Shown: positions 45,623 to 57,343 of the stretch, piece after piece
How positions within the stretch are numbered: position 1 is the first letter of the stretch
Layout of the letters: each line of letters starts with the position of its first letter
Assembly: GCF_000226115.1 (NCBI RefSeq)
Contig: NC_016462.1
Span: 2,976,001 to 3,040,000, forward strand
From: Thermothielavioides terrestris NRRL 8126
Lineage: Eukaryota; Ascomycota; Sordariomycetes; Sordariales; Chaetomiaceae
Length of the DNA: 64,000 nucleotides
Direction of reading: 5' to 3'
The notes under the pieces: model-generated
What the model was told of the DNA's origin: nothing
What the model saw: only the letters and a program-made list of their open reading frames with translations
The model's database searches: none
Program-made: the position numbers and the translations under genes

Positions 45623-47277
45623 CAAAACGCTATCGTCGCCCCCGACGGCTTCCCCGCCGGCACTGTTGACCCTCGCACACATATTCATCCGCGCAACCAC
45701 CCTCGTCAACCTTGAACAACAAACGGATTTCGAATTTTAGTGGCTTCTTGTGATACCCATCCTCGCATCTTCGAATTTTGATCTTTCTTATACGCCCTGA
45801 CGAATGCACACGCCTTCGATGCGACACCCCACAGGAGGGACCCCCCACATCCGATGACTAATTATCGTCCCCAACATGACGCCGCCCCGAGCCTCCTCAA
45901 CCATCATCCCCATGGAGCCTGTCATCAACCACAGTTGTATCACCACCGATGTCGAATGTCAAGAGCAAAACGGTGCATGAAACAAGAAAAAAAAAGAGAC
46001 TCACGGACCCACGGCTCACGCCCTCCTCGTTTGTTTCGGTTCATCCGCACCACCGATGCCCGTTTAGTCGCTGTCTCCGGTTCACTAGCGTTCGCCCCCG
46101 CATCGTCCCCCTCACCCCTTCCAGCCTACGCACATGACGGACTGAGGCGTGAACCCAACCGGAGCGGCTTACCGGTTATTGGCGTGGACTTGCTGCCTGT
46201 TCTCTGCCTGCTTTGATGCCGCTTATGGAGGCCCGCTGTGCATGCCCGGGGCTAGTTCTTCCCTGTTCTTTGACGCATAGTCCGTTATTCTTGTTGGAAT
46301 TGGATTCCGAAATTTTGGGTCTGGTGGTTGGTTGTTGGGATAGCAAAAGCGGGTCGCGGCTCAGGGAATCAATTTCAAACCTTGGGTAATAAACCGAGGA
46401 GGCAGGCAAGGGAGGGGCGGGTTTGGATGTTGGGTGGTTATTGTGGGAGTTTCGTGTATGAGACGTACGGATAGGTAGTCGGGGCATGTCAGACGTGTTA
46501 GCGCTGTCAGGAGCTTCTTCGTCCCTCTTGGTGTGAGATGGTTGTGATTGCTTGTGCTGGCGCTTGAGTTGTGTAATTAACATGGTGTGTACTGATGAGG
46601 TGGTGAGTTAATCAGGCTCCGACTTCTCTCGGGCATCTCATAGTCGCGCATTGGTATTTGGCACTCCTCCAGACGCCTAGGACGTAGGTTTGTGGAATCA
46701 TATGCCTCAGCAAAAGCCTGCCTGCCTCTTCGGAGGAAGTTCCTGAGTTGCGGCAATCCTGATGATCTCAATGTGTTTCTGTCCAGCGCGATGCCCTCTG
46801 GTGCTATGAGCGAGAGTATTATGTACTGGAGGGTGAAAATCCCCGTGGATGACACAATGGCCGATTCGTCGTGATGCAAAGTTGGGGATCATTGAGGCAT
46901 GAAGCCAGCAGCAACGCACTACCAGTGGCAGTTCCCCTCCGGCCAAGCCGAGGCGAAGCTAGGCGGCTTGGTAATCGAGCCATCATGGAGACCGACGGTG
47001 TGGTCTGTGGGAGAAGACAGGCAGGTACTAGGCCACACAACCGGACCCAAAGTGACGTGATTGCTAGGGTGGATGATAAGGGTGACAATAGTATTGTGGT
47101 AGCACCGCTGGCGCGATTGGGGGGGATCATGGCAACATGCATATCGCGAATCCTCCCCCGCGGATCACCATCGGCATATCAACAAGAGTTAATGCATCAC
47201 GCTCCCTGGCCCGCGTCACACTCGCCAGCCGAGACTGAGACACGGCAGACGGGACTTGCGTAGCCAGCGCCAGAACG
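45623..47277. other. Intergenic region, no gene seen
   Basis: Probable 3' UTR of the RasGEF gene followed by the promoter of the permease gene. Short frames on both strands lack family features. Confidence 0.55.
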
Positions 47278-49610
47278 ATGGGAGGCAAAGCCGACGACGA
47301 ACATATCGACGGCGGCACCGCCACGGCCGCCCACGCCCATATCCGCCCCTCGGACAGCGGGGACGGCATCGACGACGCGGAGTCGGGACGCGGCAATGAC
47401 GGCAGCGACACCCTGTCGCAGACTCAGCTGGCCGCGCAGCCCGTCAGGACGTGGAAGGGCTACGTGTGGGACACGTGGGAGCTGCCGCCGGACCAGCGCA
47501 TGCTGCTCTTCAAGGTCGACGCCTTCGTGCTGACCTTCGCGTCCATCGGCTACTTCCTCAAGTACCTCGACCAGACGAACGTCAACAACGCGTTCCTCAG
47601 CGGCATGAAGGAGGACCTGGCCATGTATGGCAACGAGCTGGTCACGAGTACGTCTGTCCATCTGTCTCGGTGGAACTTCAATGTGGCCCCTCTACCTAGC
47701 TATCTGACGACTGGTTCTCCCTTCTTCTCTAGGCACGTCCATCTGGACTGTGGGCTACGTGATCGGCCAGATCCCGTCCAACCTGCTGCTCACGCGCGTC
47801 TCGCCGCGCTACGTGATCCCCGCGCTCGAGGTCGGCTGGGGCATCGCCACCATCTGCACGGCGTCGGTGGCGTCGTACAAGTCGCTCTACGCGCTGCGTT
47901 TCCTCGTCGGGTTGTTCGAGTACGTGCCGGGACTTGTCGGGTCCACTGTCTAGACGTCTGCGCTGCGTTCGTGGTCTCCCCCCCCCCCCCACAAAGCTGA
48001 CAGCCCCGGCAATTTAGATCCGGCTTCTACCCGGGAATTCACTATCTGCTCGGGTCCTGGTACACGCCCCGCGAGATCGGCAAGCGTGCTATGATTTTCT
48101 GGCTTGCGGGCACTGTCGGGCAGCTGTTCAGCGGCTTTCTGCAGGCGGCTGCGTACACGAACCTGGACGGTGTGAATGGTCTCAGCGGGTGTACGTTCTC
48201 AACTTTTACCCAAGGATTATTACCGGGAAAGTTAACCGATCATGGCTTCCAGGGCGCTGGCTCTTCATCATCGACAGCATAATCACCCTGCCGCTCGCCA
48301 TTGCCGGCTTCTTCTTCTTTCCCAACCTGCCGCAGGGCGGGAAGAAGACGTGGTGGATCACGGAAAAGGAGCATCTCCTGTCCGTCAAGAGGATGGAGGC
48401 CGTCGGCCGTGCCGGCAAGCAGCCCTTGACGAAGCAGAAGGTCAAGAGGATCCTGCTGAGCTGGCACACCTACGTGCTGCGTGAGTCTTTGCCGATCTCT
48501 GCGTCGTTTCCCCCCACGGTCAATGTGAAGTCGAAGCCGGGAGTGACTGATCCGCCTCATAGCCATGATATACATCATCTGGAATAATGGTGGCCTCCAG
48601 CCCGCCATGGGCTACTGGCTGAAGAGCTTCAACGCGGATCCGCCGCCGGTGCCGGGGACGCATTTCAGCGTCCCGGAGATCAACAATCGTAAGCCAGTAT
48701 CGCTCATGAAACGACCTTAGCCACGGCTTACGAACATACTGATGAACTTTTGGGTGATTAGTACCAATTCCCACCTCGGCCATCTTCATCGGCATGGCCC
48801 TAATATGGGGTTGGCTTTCCGATGGCCTCTGCCGTGGCGCCCGGTGGCCCTTCATCTATGCCGGTGCCGTCATCTCGGTGCGTGTGCTCTACCCGCCCTG
48901 CTGGACTTCGCATGGTGGACTAAACGATGCGGCAGCTCATTTTCAGCGTGCTCCTATTGAAAATGCCGCTTTACACCAACATCCGCGGCCGCATGGTGGT
49001 GTACTGGCTAAGTAACATCGGCGTGAGTTCTTTGACAGCCCTTTCCCCCTTCCCGCTTTGGCTTGTCTGTTGACGGCGGATTACCTCCGGCAGAACGGCG
49101 CGGGTCCTCTGATCCTGAGCTGGATCAACGAGATCTGCTCCGACGACACGGAGAAGCGGGCGCTGCTCGTCGCTGCCGGCAATGACTTTGCCTATGTCGT
49201 CCAGGCGGTGGTAAGTCATCTCTCATCAAATCAAATAATAGAAAAAAGGATACTGAAGCCAGGATAGGCTCCCAACTTTGTATGGAAAACAACAGACTTC
49301 CCCGCAGCACGGAAGGGCTACACATGGTCGATCATTCTGCAGATACTCCTAAGTAAGTAAACTGCATGATTACATGCCAAACAAGTCACAAGCCCGCCCC
49401 CTTGAGCGAAACCGCCCTACTAACTTGTCTGTGTGTGTTATTACAGTCCTCATAACCGCCCTCACGCAGTTTCTTCTCTGGCGAGACAAACGGCGGGCCG
49501 CTAGGAGCGAACTGACCTTCTTACCTGCGTCTACCCCTGAGTCGGATGATGATGTGCTGGAGAACCGGGCAGGGGATCTCGAGGGTGATCGCAAGACTTC
49601 TCGCAGCTGA
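47278..49610 (+). CDS. Dal5/FEN2-type MFS permease (pantothenate/allantoate family)
   Basis: Plasma-membrane anion:proton symporter of the allantoate-permease family; the closest resemblance is to the FEN2/Liz1 pantothenate-transporter branch. Ten exons: 47278..47647, 47733..47919, 48018..48190, 48253..48480, 48563..48688, 48762..48877, 48936..49022, 49094..49210, 49268..49352 and 49447..49610. All phases close, giving 550 residues. Key segments are FASIGYFLKYLDQTNVNNAF, TSIWTVGYVIGQIPSNLLL, SGFYPGIHYLLGSWYTPREI, LSGWRWLFIIDSIITLPLAI, IWNNGGLQPAMGYWLKSF and NFVWKTTDFPAARKGY. Cytosolic N- and C-terminal tails are acidic. The intron at 47920-48017 holds a 13-C run. Substrate is inferred only from family resemblance; vitamin or ureide are both possible. 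Confidence 0.92.
47978..47990 (+). repeat. Poly-C tract, 13 bp, within an intron
   Basis: C run in the second intron of the permease gene, 27 bp before the acceptor, next to the branch-site zone. Confidence 0.8.
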
Positions 49611-50190
49611 GGAAGCAGGTTCGACAGCGCAGGGCGATTTGGTAAGTGCGGTGGGCGCTGGTATGGGACGTAATCACGATCAGGAGTTGGGCGGCCTGTT
49701 ATTGTGTTGTTTTCGCGGCGTATTAACTCGTGCACGCCACGCCAGATTACTACGTAGGGCGTTGGAGGGATGCGGGCCACTCTGGCAAGAAGTGGTTCAC
49801 AGGGGCAGACCATGGCTATACAGGGGGGGGGGGGGGTCCGGGATGGGTTGGGATCGAGCGGATGTGATATTTTATAATGCGACGCGAGATATACCGAACT
49901 TAAAGAGGTCTACATGGCTAGGGGAGTTATAGCGACATGAAGCCCAAATCCAACAACGATCCGCAGCATCCAAACGCCCGGACAGCGAGACCGGCCTGAC
50001 CAGGCATCGGATGCGGGCAGATGTACCCTGTCCCGGAACAGGTCTCATAGTCTTGCTTGATTCACGAACTTCCACTACTCCACAACTCAGCCCCTCCGCC
50101 CCGCCGAGGCATCAGAGAATCGCGGCATGACGGGCTCGGACGACCTGGCCCGAGGTAATTAGTGGACGGCGGCTCAATACCAGTCCTTAG
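49611..50190. other. Convergent intergenic region
   Basis: Space between the convergent permease and membrane-protein genes. Holds a run of 14 G (49823-49836). No gene seen. Confidence 0.6.
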
Positions 50191-51330
50191 TCAGTGCCAG
50201 TCCTTCGTGCTCCGCGAGGCGTGGGCAATCATCTTTGCGAGAAGCACGAGCTGGAAAAGGCCGGTGCCGAGATGGGCCTGGTGACTGTACGGATCCAGGG
50301 CGCGCAGGCGGTAGACGGACAAGGCGATCTGCCAGTGGCAACTGAGGGGGAGGTAGGCGGTGAGGAACGCATTGCCGCCGAAAATATCGATGAGAAACAA
50401 TGACAGTGCCAGGCTGCATGGTGGGCGTCAGCGTCAGACTCTGCGCTACGTCCGCGAATCACAGAAAGGGGTGCTGGTAAATTAGGGGCCGAACAAACCT
50501 TGCGAACACACCAGCGTCATCCACGCTCATCTCCTCGACCGGGATCATGGCAACGAGCGCCATGGAGAACAAGAAGAACAGGTTCCAGGGGCTGAAGAAG
50601 GCAACAAAGCGCTGCCACAGGGTCCGGGGCGGCGGCCGACGGCCTCGGGAATAGCGCCGCAAGCAGAGCACAAGCAGCACGGCGCTGCTGAGGGCGGCGA
50701 CGTCGAGCTCAAAGGACAGGAGGAGCAGCCTGTCGACGAAGCGCAGCAGGCCGCCGCTCACGTCGAACTGGGTGCCGACGACGAGGCGCCACGAGAAGGC
50801 GAGCGCGCGCTGGACGAGCCGGAGGATCTCGGGCCCTTGCGGGGGCTCGGGGCCCAAGAAATGGCGGGCCGTGTGCGTCGCCAGGGAGCGGGCGACGCGG
50901 TCGAAGTAGACGCCCGGAATGAAGGTCCAGTAGATCACCAGGAGGTCGACGGCGTAGAGCACCGCGTACAGCAGGAAAGTGATGGCGGTGAAGACGAGGA
51001 GCGGCAGGGGGTAGGGACTGTGAGAGGCCGGCGCGTGCCAGTCAGTCAGTCTTGTTCATGCGATGCATTTGTTGGTGAGAGATGGCCGTGTCCGACGTAC
51101 GAGGTCCTGTTGGCGGTGTTTTCGCCGGCCGGCCTCAACGGGCCCGCAGGCGGAACGGCGCCGTGCTCCTCATGACCAAGGGGCTTCTCTTCTTCTTCAC
51201 TTTTGGACGCGTCGGTCTGCTGGGCATCAACAACTGGGTCTTCGTCCTGGCGGAGTTGGGCGGCAGCGGCGCGGGGGGCACGGCGCCGATTCAGCCATCG
51301 TCCTGGATGTTCAACAGCGGCAGCTTTCAT
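50191..51330 (-). CDS. Multi-pass membrane protein, unrecognised
   Basis: I do not recognise the family. Three exons: 51330..51101, 51017..50499 and 50413..50191, phases closing to 323 residues. The first intron has a GTACGT donor, CTGAC branch sequence and CACAG acceptor; the second has an unusual GTTTGT donor. The first 75 residues are polar and charged (ASKSEEEEKPLGHEEH) and likely cytosolic. About four to six hydrophobic segments follow: LLVFTAITFLLYAVLYAVDL, LDVAALSSAVLLVLCL, FSPWNLFFLFSMALVAMIP, LALSLFLIDIFGGNAFLTAY, and a final FQLVLLAKMIAHA. Conserved-looking blocks are IYWTFIPGVYFDR and MIPVEEMSVDDAGVF. The first exon is the least certain part. It is divergent from the ATL gene and convergent with the permease gene. 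Confidence 0.68.
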
Positions 51331-51926
51331 GGCTGTAAGAGTGATCCTTCAAAAACCGAACGTAAGGAATAGATACCAGCTCTACGCTCTGTTGGCGAGT
51401 CGGCCGAAATCGAGGTCGCGGAAGTTGACAGCTGGGTCATCTCTGCTATAAAACAAGAGCTGCATGGCAACTACCACCACGGCTTTCTTTCAACGACCTC
51501 CCGGAAACGTCCATGGAGACGCTGTCGAACCGCTTTGTGGCATTGTTGTGGCATTGATGTTGGAACAAAGAGACAAGGGATGCGGCTGCAGAAGCATGCG
51601 TGCCTAGAACGCAGAGTGCCTGAAGAACAAAGGCGCCCCGGGATACTCGAGCTGCTCGCTGCTTAAGTGCATGAAGGAGCGTCTTAGACCATTGGCAGAG
51701 AGAGTTAGAATTCTGCTTGTTCACACTCCAAGCTGCAATTCCTACAGCCGCGTGCCGAACACAGTGCACGCACGGCCAGGACGGGAATAAGTAGCCTGCA
51801 GCAAGCAGCCTTCAGGCTGACAATTTGGTTGGCAATTCGCACCACCCGCTTGGCCCATTGAGTCGCCGCAGCACGTCGCTGCTGCTTCAGTGCCCGCGTC
51901 ATCAAAGTTGTCCCACCAGACACCTC
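51331..51926. promoter_or_regulatory. Divergent promoter region of membrane-protein and ATL genes
   Basis: The two genes start 596 bp apart on opposite strands. No gene or repeat is seen between them. Confidence 0.45.
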
Positions 51927-52641
51927 ATGCCCCGCTCTGACGAAGCGCAGGCCTTCTTCACTGCCGTCTACCGCGCCGTGCAGGAGATCCCGCCAGGCAA
52001 GGTGACCAGCTACGGCCACATTGCGCGGCTGGTCGGCACGCGTAAGTCTATGTGGCCGCCTCCCTTCCGAACCTAGGAAAAAAAAAAGCCCGGCCTTGAC
52101 TACCCAAATTCAATGTAACTGAAACATGACCACTGACCACCACCACCAATGCAGCCCAGCGCCCGCGCCAAGTCGGCGTCTGCCTGAAGCACCTGCCCTC
52201 CGACCCGTCGGCGCGCTTCAACCACGACAACGTGCCCTGGCAGCGGGTCATCAACGCCAAGGGCGTGATATCGCCGCGGTAGGTACATACAGCGCTCCCA
52301 CATCGCCGCTCGTTTGGTCCGCCCGGTCTGGTTGGTTGCATGCGGTGCCGTCCATTATCGGCGTCTCCCCAAGAGTCGAATTACTTAAACCGGCATCATC
52401 ACTGACAATTACTAGGTCCCAACCGTCAGGAGCGCGCAACCAGGCCGCCGCGCTGCAGGCAGAGGGCGTGACGGTCACGACGGGCGCGCTGGGTGAGCTA
52501 ATGGTGGACTTCGCTGAGTTTGGCTGGTTCCCGCGCATCTTGCCGTCCGAGGAGGCCGAGGGGTTGGTTCCCTCCGACGAGGATGATGAGGAGGGGGAGA
52601 GTCGGGCGAGCGTAGGAAATGAAGATGAGGATGGGGACTGA
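51927..52641 (+). CDS. Alkyltransferase-like protein (ATL, MGMT-like without active Cys)
   Basis: DNA-repair protein that binds O6-alkylguanine, flips it out and flags the site for nucleotide-excision repair, without removing the alkyl group. Three exons: 51927..52041, 52155..52278 and 52416..52641; 154 residues. The DNA-binding core matches the MGMT C-terminal domain: FFTAVYRAVQEIPPGKVTSY, GHIARLVGTPQRPRQVG and NVPWQRVINAKGVIS. The alkyl-acceptor motif PCHR is PWQR here, with Trp67 in place of Cys, the definition of ATL proteins such as S. pombe Atl1. The GAxxQAxxLxxEGV segment follows. A low-complexity acidic tail (LVPSDEDDEEGESRASVGNE) extends beyond the usual ATL length of roughly 110 residues. 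It is convergent with the histidine-phosphatase gene, 483 bp away. Confidence 0.94.
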
Positions 52642-53124
52642 AAAGGCGGATGATTTGAGGGGTTGAGGCGATGATGAGAGGATATCATTGAAGTTGTCTG
52701 CCTGTCTATTGTGGATGATGCTTCATACGCCATGACAGGGAGGCAAATATTTTTGACTATCTTCCAAGTCAAACCTTAGCCAGCGGTGCACGAAGCCAAT
52801 GTCGCCCACAACCAATAACTTCCCTTCATAGCTGCGTCAAAGGCGCTGAGAACTATCATCCGGGACGCGGCCTAGGAACTTTCCCAACGGTCAGCAGCTT
52901 GAAACCCAGCCAAACGCAAAGATAAAATAAAATGAACAAGTTGCTGTCTCAGATAGCGGTTGGACAAGTTTTTTCCACATAGTACAGTTCGGTACAGGTC
53001 TGTGAACATGTGTCTATCATCATAACAGGGTGTATGTTGAAGAATGAAAAGAAAATAGAGGGCTTACCACCTAGGTGCTCAGAGACGTGGAGCGGCATCA
53101 CGACGGAAACCGGATCGCGCGACC

Positions 53125-54141
53125 TCAAGCCCCTTCAGGCTCCCGGTCAACCCGCGTCTTCTTGGCGACCGGACCGAAGAATGAGTCGACCGTCCGCTGC
53201 CGCTTGTCGAACTGGGCGCTGCCGATGCCGCCTCGCGTCTTCTTCAAGCCCTCGAGGTGCTTCAGCACGTTGACGCCCACAACCGACAAGCTGATCCGGG
53301 GCCGCTGCCGCTTCGGGCCTGGCGTCGGCGTCCTATCACCAGATGCCACAGCCGTCGCGCCTTCCGCAACATCCCCGCCACCGATCCCGACCGCCGAGAC
53401 AGCACCGGGCTCCGGCGCCGGCGGGCTAACGGTAACCACAGCCTCCACATACCCGGTATTGCTCCACACCGTCGTCCTCGCCCTCCCCAGCGAGGCCGCC
53501 TCGCCGCGGCCAAACCACGCCAGCAGCACCCGCAGGAGGGCATCGAGAATCAGCCCGTGCGCAACCACCACGACGGCGGCGCCATCCCGCTGCCCATCCG
53601 CCTCCAGCACCGGCACCAGATGCACCCGCACAAATCTCTCCGCCCGGACACGCATCTGATCCCACGACTCGGCGCCGGCATCCCCCAGCCCCGCGCTACC
53701 GAACCTACGCCCCTCCGCCCCGCCGAAATCGCGCTCCCGCAGCTCGCGCAGCTGCGCCACCCTCAGCGGCGGCAAGGCATCACCGAAAGCGGTTGGCGCC
53801 TGCGCCTGCGCCTGCGCCAGTGCATCCACCACCGCCTGGGCGGTCATCGCCGCGCGGCGCAGGTCCGAGGCAAACACGTGCGGCCGGGCGGCCGGGCCGA
53901 GGGCGGCCGCGAGGTGCGCGCCGAGGCGGCGGGCCTGCAGCGCGCCGTGGGCGGTCAGCGGCGAGTCGCGGGTGCCTGCGCTGGACAGAGGAAGGGTCGG
54001 TCAGTCGTAGGTCTTCTCGGCTGCGGGTATATATTTACGGAATGGAGATGGTCGCGCAAGCTCTGTGCGGGTGGGTTGGACTTACTAGATGCCTGCGGCG
54101 TTGTCGACGGTTTCGCCGTGGCGGACGAGGAAGAGGCGCAT
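53125..54141 (-). CDS. Histidine-phosphatase (phosphoglycerate-mutase-like) protein with PIP-box-like tail
   Basis: Member of the histidine phosphatase superfamily, phosphoglycerate-mutase branch, which works through a phospho-His intermediate. Two exons, 54141..54086 and 53980..53125; 303 residues. The core is complete: MRLFLVRHGETVDN with catalytic His8 in the RHG motif, YAGTRDSPLTAHGALQARRL, FASDLRRAAMTAQ, the acidic LRERDFGGAEG, and VVVVAHGLILDALL with the second His160. The core ends near residue 200. A Pro/Gly/Ala-rich linker and basic patch follow (PKRQRPRISL), then QRTVDSFF at 280-287, which fits the canonical PCNA-interacting consensus Q-x-x-[ILMV]-x-x-F-F, followed by basic KKTR. 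That tail suggests a nuclear protein. The substrate is unknown. A transposon lies 214 bp upstream of the ATG. Confidence 0.88.
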
Positions 54142-54355
54142 TTCTTTTTTGTGCCTGGGCCGTCTTCACGAGATTGTCCCGGACATGTGCATTGTGTTGG
54201 CGCGGGCGGCAAGCGAGGGCATGGCGCTGCCCTGCGTGTTGTGCGGCGTGCTGAGCGGTGATGAGGAAGAAGTGGGAGGAGCAAGCGCTGAGCGCTTGCG
54301 AAAATTTCGATTTTTTTGTAGGGCCCACGGCTGCGAGTGGGGCGATTGTTCATTA

Positions 54356-54497
54356 CCCGAGGGCCAAAGGAAAAGTGGGGATTTTCGCAGCCCTCTCTCC
54401 TTCCAGGAGAGAGGGGCACAAAATTGCCGGACACCTACCCAAAAACCGGACACCTCCCCACCTAATTTTGTATACGAACGCGTCCTGGCGCGAGGGA
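54356..54497 (+). repeat. Left terminal inverted repeat of the Fot1/pogo-type element
   Basis: 142 bp. Contains an internal palindrome (CCCTCTCTCCT, TCC, AGGAGAGAGGG) able to fold as a hairpin, and two spaced copies of CCGGACACCT that could be transposase-binding sites. Confidence 0.9.
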
Positions 54498-54879
54498 CTG
54501 CAATTCACAACTACATCAATTCGACCACCTTGCAAATACGAAGAATAGCTTAAAAAGCTTAAAAACGCAATAAAATTCGATCTAGATCAAATTGAAATAT
54601 AATTATATAATATAAGGCTAGCTTGCGTACCCTGACTGCGCGCCCCGACTACGCCCCCCCCTAACTGCCACCTACTTATTGTAAGGCGGCTAAACCTGTA
54701 GATACTGGCTCACTGTTGCTATCTAGGCGTATCTGTATACGTAGCGAGCTATTACAATCCTCCCTAGCTATAGATTTTTAGTATTGAGCTTCCTACGCTA
54801 TATACTACGCTATAGACTACGCCGTAGTATAATCCTCCTAGGCTATAGCATCTTACGATACCTGCTTCCTCGCTTTATA

Positions 54880-57257
54880 TACTCGCTACTTTGTAATAAG
54901 CTTGTTAATCCTATTAAAGGCTAGTTCGCGAGTGCCTACGCTATTGTAAGTACTTTTCTGTAGCAGAGGCGATTCGTCATTATTGTCGGCGTTATTATCG
55001 GCGTTATTGTTGGCATTATCGTTGGTATTATCGCTATTAGATTGTAACTAGGAGAGGTCGTTATCGGTAAGTAGCTCCCACTTATCGCCTATACGGATAG
55101 AACTCTGTATTAGCTATAGCTCTAGCACTAGGAAATCGTATAGTAGTCGCTCTAGCCTATAGGTATCGACTTCTTCGCCTATATCGATAAAGAATATAGG
55201 CTTCGAAGGATCCTCGCTATACTACTTATTGAAGATAGAATAGTCGTTTAGATCAAGGGGTATATAGTCGTTGATCTAGCTAATCTTCTCGAGGAATTCT
55301 TCGAAGGTTACTATCTATAGGCAGCTATTGCTTATAACCTTATTGCTTAATATCCTTTTCTACTCTATCTATTCCTTCTTAAGCTCCTTTTCTCTAGTAT
55401 ATACAATGTCCTTTATTGCTTTATAAAATTACTTAGTAATAGCCTCTATATATCTCTGATCGTAAGTAGCTTATATATAGTGGATATCTTCGATAGATAT
55501 ATTAGTAATAATAGCGCTAGATAGCTAGACTAAACGACCCCTAGCTCGCTTTAAGGTATACGATACTAGCTATTGTTTCTTATTAGCTATAAATATAGCA
55601 AGGTGCTCTTATATAAGTTGACCTTTGTATATTGTAGTAGCGATATCTTTAATAAACTAGCGCGTTAGGGAGCTGAATATATTGTTATATTTGTTTTAAA
55701 GCTAGTCAATGCCCTAGGTAGCTAATTGCTAGCGATCTTGCTTTAGAAGCAACGAAGAATATACTACAGTATTAGCCTAGAGGTCGATATCTTTAAGCTA
55801 ACTAATATAAATAGTATAGTTTAGAGGCTAAATCCCTAACTTCGAGAACCTAGTAATAATCCTACTAGGAGTGAAGCCTATATTTATAATCGCTTAGTTA
55901 TATATTAGAACTAGCGATATATCTTCTTCCTAGCTTTAAGCAACTAACCTAAAGGTTCTTAATAAACTGTATATATATAAAGGTAAGCTCGCCCTAGCGA
56001 ACTATCTAGCGAAGGTGCTTTTGATATACCTTCTTAATATATTGGAATACACCTATATCTATTGGCTACGTCTTATATAATAAATACAGTGGCAAGAAGA
56101 CGATAATAATGTTATATATAAGGCAGTATTTGTAGATATCTAATGCGTAGTGCCCTAAGAAGCTATCTATCACCAATAGGCGATAGATACAATCCTTAGG
56201 GCGTATATTATTCCACTTAGATTCAACTATATCGTCTAGGCTCTAGAAGTTATATACATTGTAGCTAAACCACTCTTCGAACATAAGCTTATACGCCTAA
56301 ACTATAGGATAGTACTAGAAGGAGTGCTTATTAAAGTGCTAAACCTAGTTAGCTATAATAGCGTAGTTACTAAACGCTATATCTAAGACGTTGAAACGTA
56401 TATCGCTATTAAGGCCGTCGACGTTCTAGTTCTCGTTTAGCTATTGTTTAAAGATATTGTATATAGGTATAGTGTTGCCAACAGCATTAGTATAGCTAAT
56501 TAGGGTTATCGACTCCCTATTATAGAGGTTAGGGAGCTCTAGCTAAGAAAATAGTATAGTAAATAGATAGCAAGACCCTTGATACTAAGGAATAGCCCTT
56601 TACCTTCCTATTCTTGTTTATCTTAATAGCTAAGATCTAGAACCTTCTATTCAATATCGCTAAACAGTAGCCTATCTCGTCGACGTTCTAACAACTAGCT
56701 ACTATAATATTGTATCTCTTAATAGCATCTTTATAGCGGTTAAAGAACTTGTTTAGTATATTGATCTATTACTAAGTAGATAGTTGTACGGCCTCTACTA
56801 GTTTCCTACTCGTTGAGAAGTATATAGGATGATCGAACTGCTATTAAGCCTACTAAGCGTAGTTGACCAGGCCTATAGGAGGAATACAATATACTTATAG
56901 ACGATTTATAGTGCCCTCGATAAGATCCTAGGCTAGTAAGGATCCTAAGGTAGATAGCTATTATATATACGTATCGAGGGCACTGTCTTCGACGTCGATA
57001 AGCGTATATAGCCGCCTAGCGATATAGCGTCGGTTCAATGCTGGTGAGCCAGTATCACGAAGAGCCTAAAGATATATAGCGACCTACGATTTACTATAGC
57101 TAAACCGCTTAGCTACAATGTAAAGAGAGGACATTGTATAGCTATATACCTTACTTCGAAGGTAGTTGGTATAGTACTGCGCAAGGGCGTTGTTGAGCTA
57201 GTAGGTAGCGTGTACACTAGGCAGTTTAGGTAGATAGTAGTTCGAAGATCTGGGCAT
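54880..57257 (-). pseudogene. Transposase of the Fot1/pogo type, destroyed by RIP
   Basis: On the minus strand the frame beginning ATG at 57257 (MPRSSNYYLP) matches the start habit of pogo transposases but meets stops soon. Later pieces keep the DDE outline: NVDEIGYCLA with the first Asp context of the catalytic triad, then LVIDSFLGHYALDIYKYC and NIIIVFLPLYLL, equivalent to the second Asp, the following helix and the LPxHxSHxLQPLD region (here PIDIGVFQYIKK). An Asn/Asp-rich stretch near 54990-55040 lies toward the C-terminus. Dozens of stops interrupt it. The 54880 boundary is approximate. Confidence 0.75.
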
Positions 57258-57343
57258 AATATGTTAAAACACTATAAAAACATCACCACTTATAGGTTGG
57301 CTAGCGGCAATAGCTTCAATTGATGGGGTTGACGCGGTTGTGA

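Noticed and set aside
51082..51372. Plus-strand frame with a hydrophobic stretch (LLFFFTFGRVGLL)
   Set aside because: Antisense to exon 1 of the membrane protein; the minus-strand model closes in phase with good splice signals, this one has no continuation.
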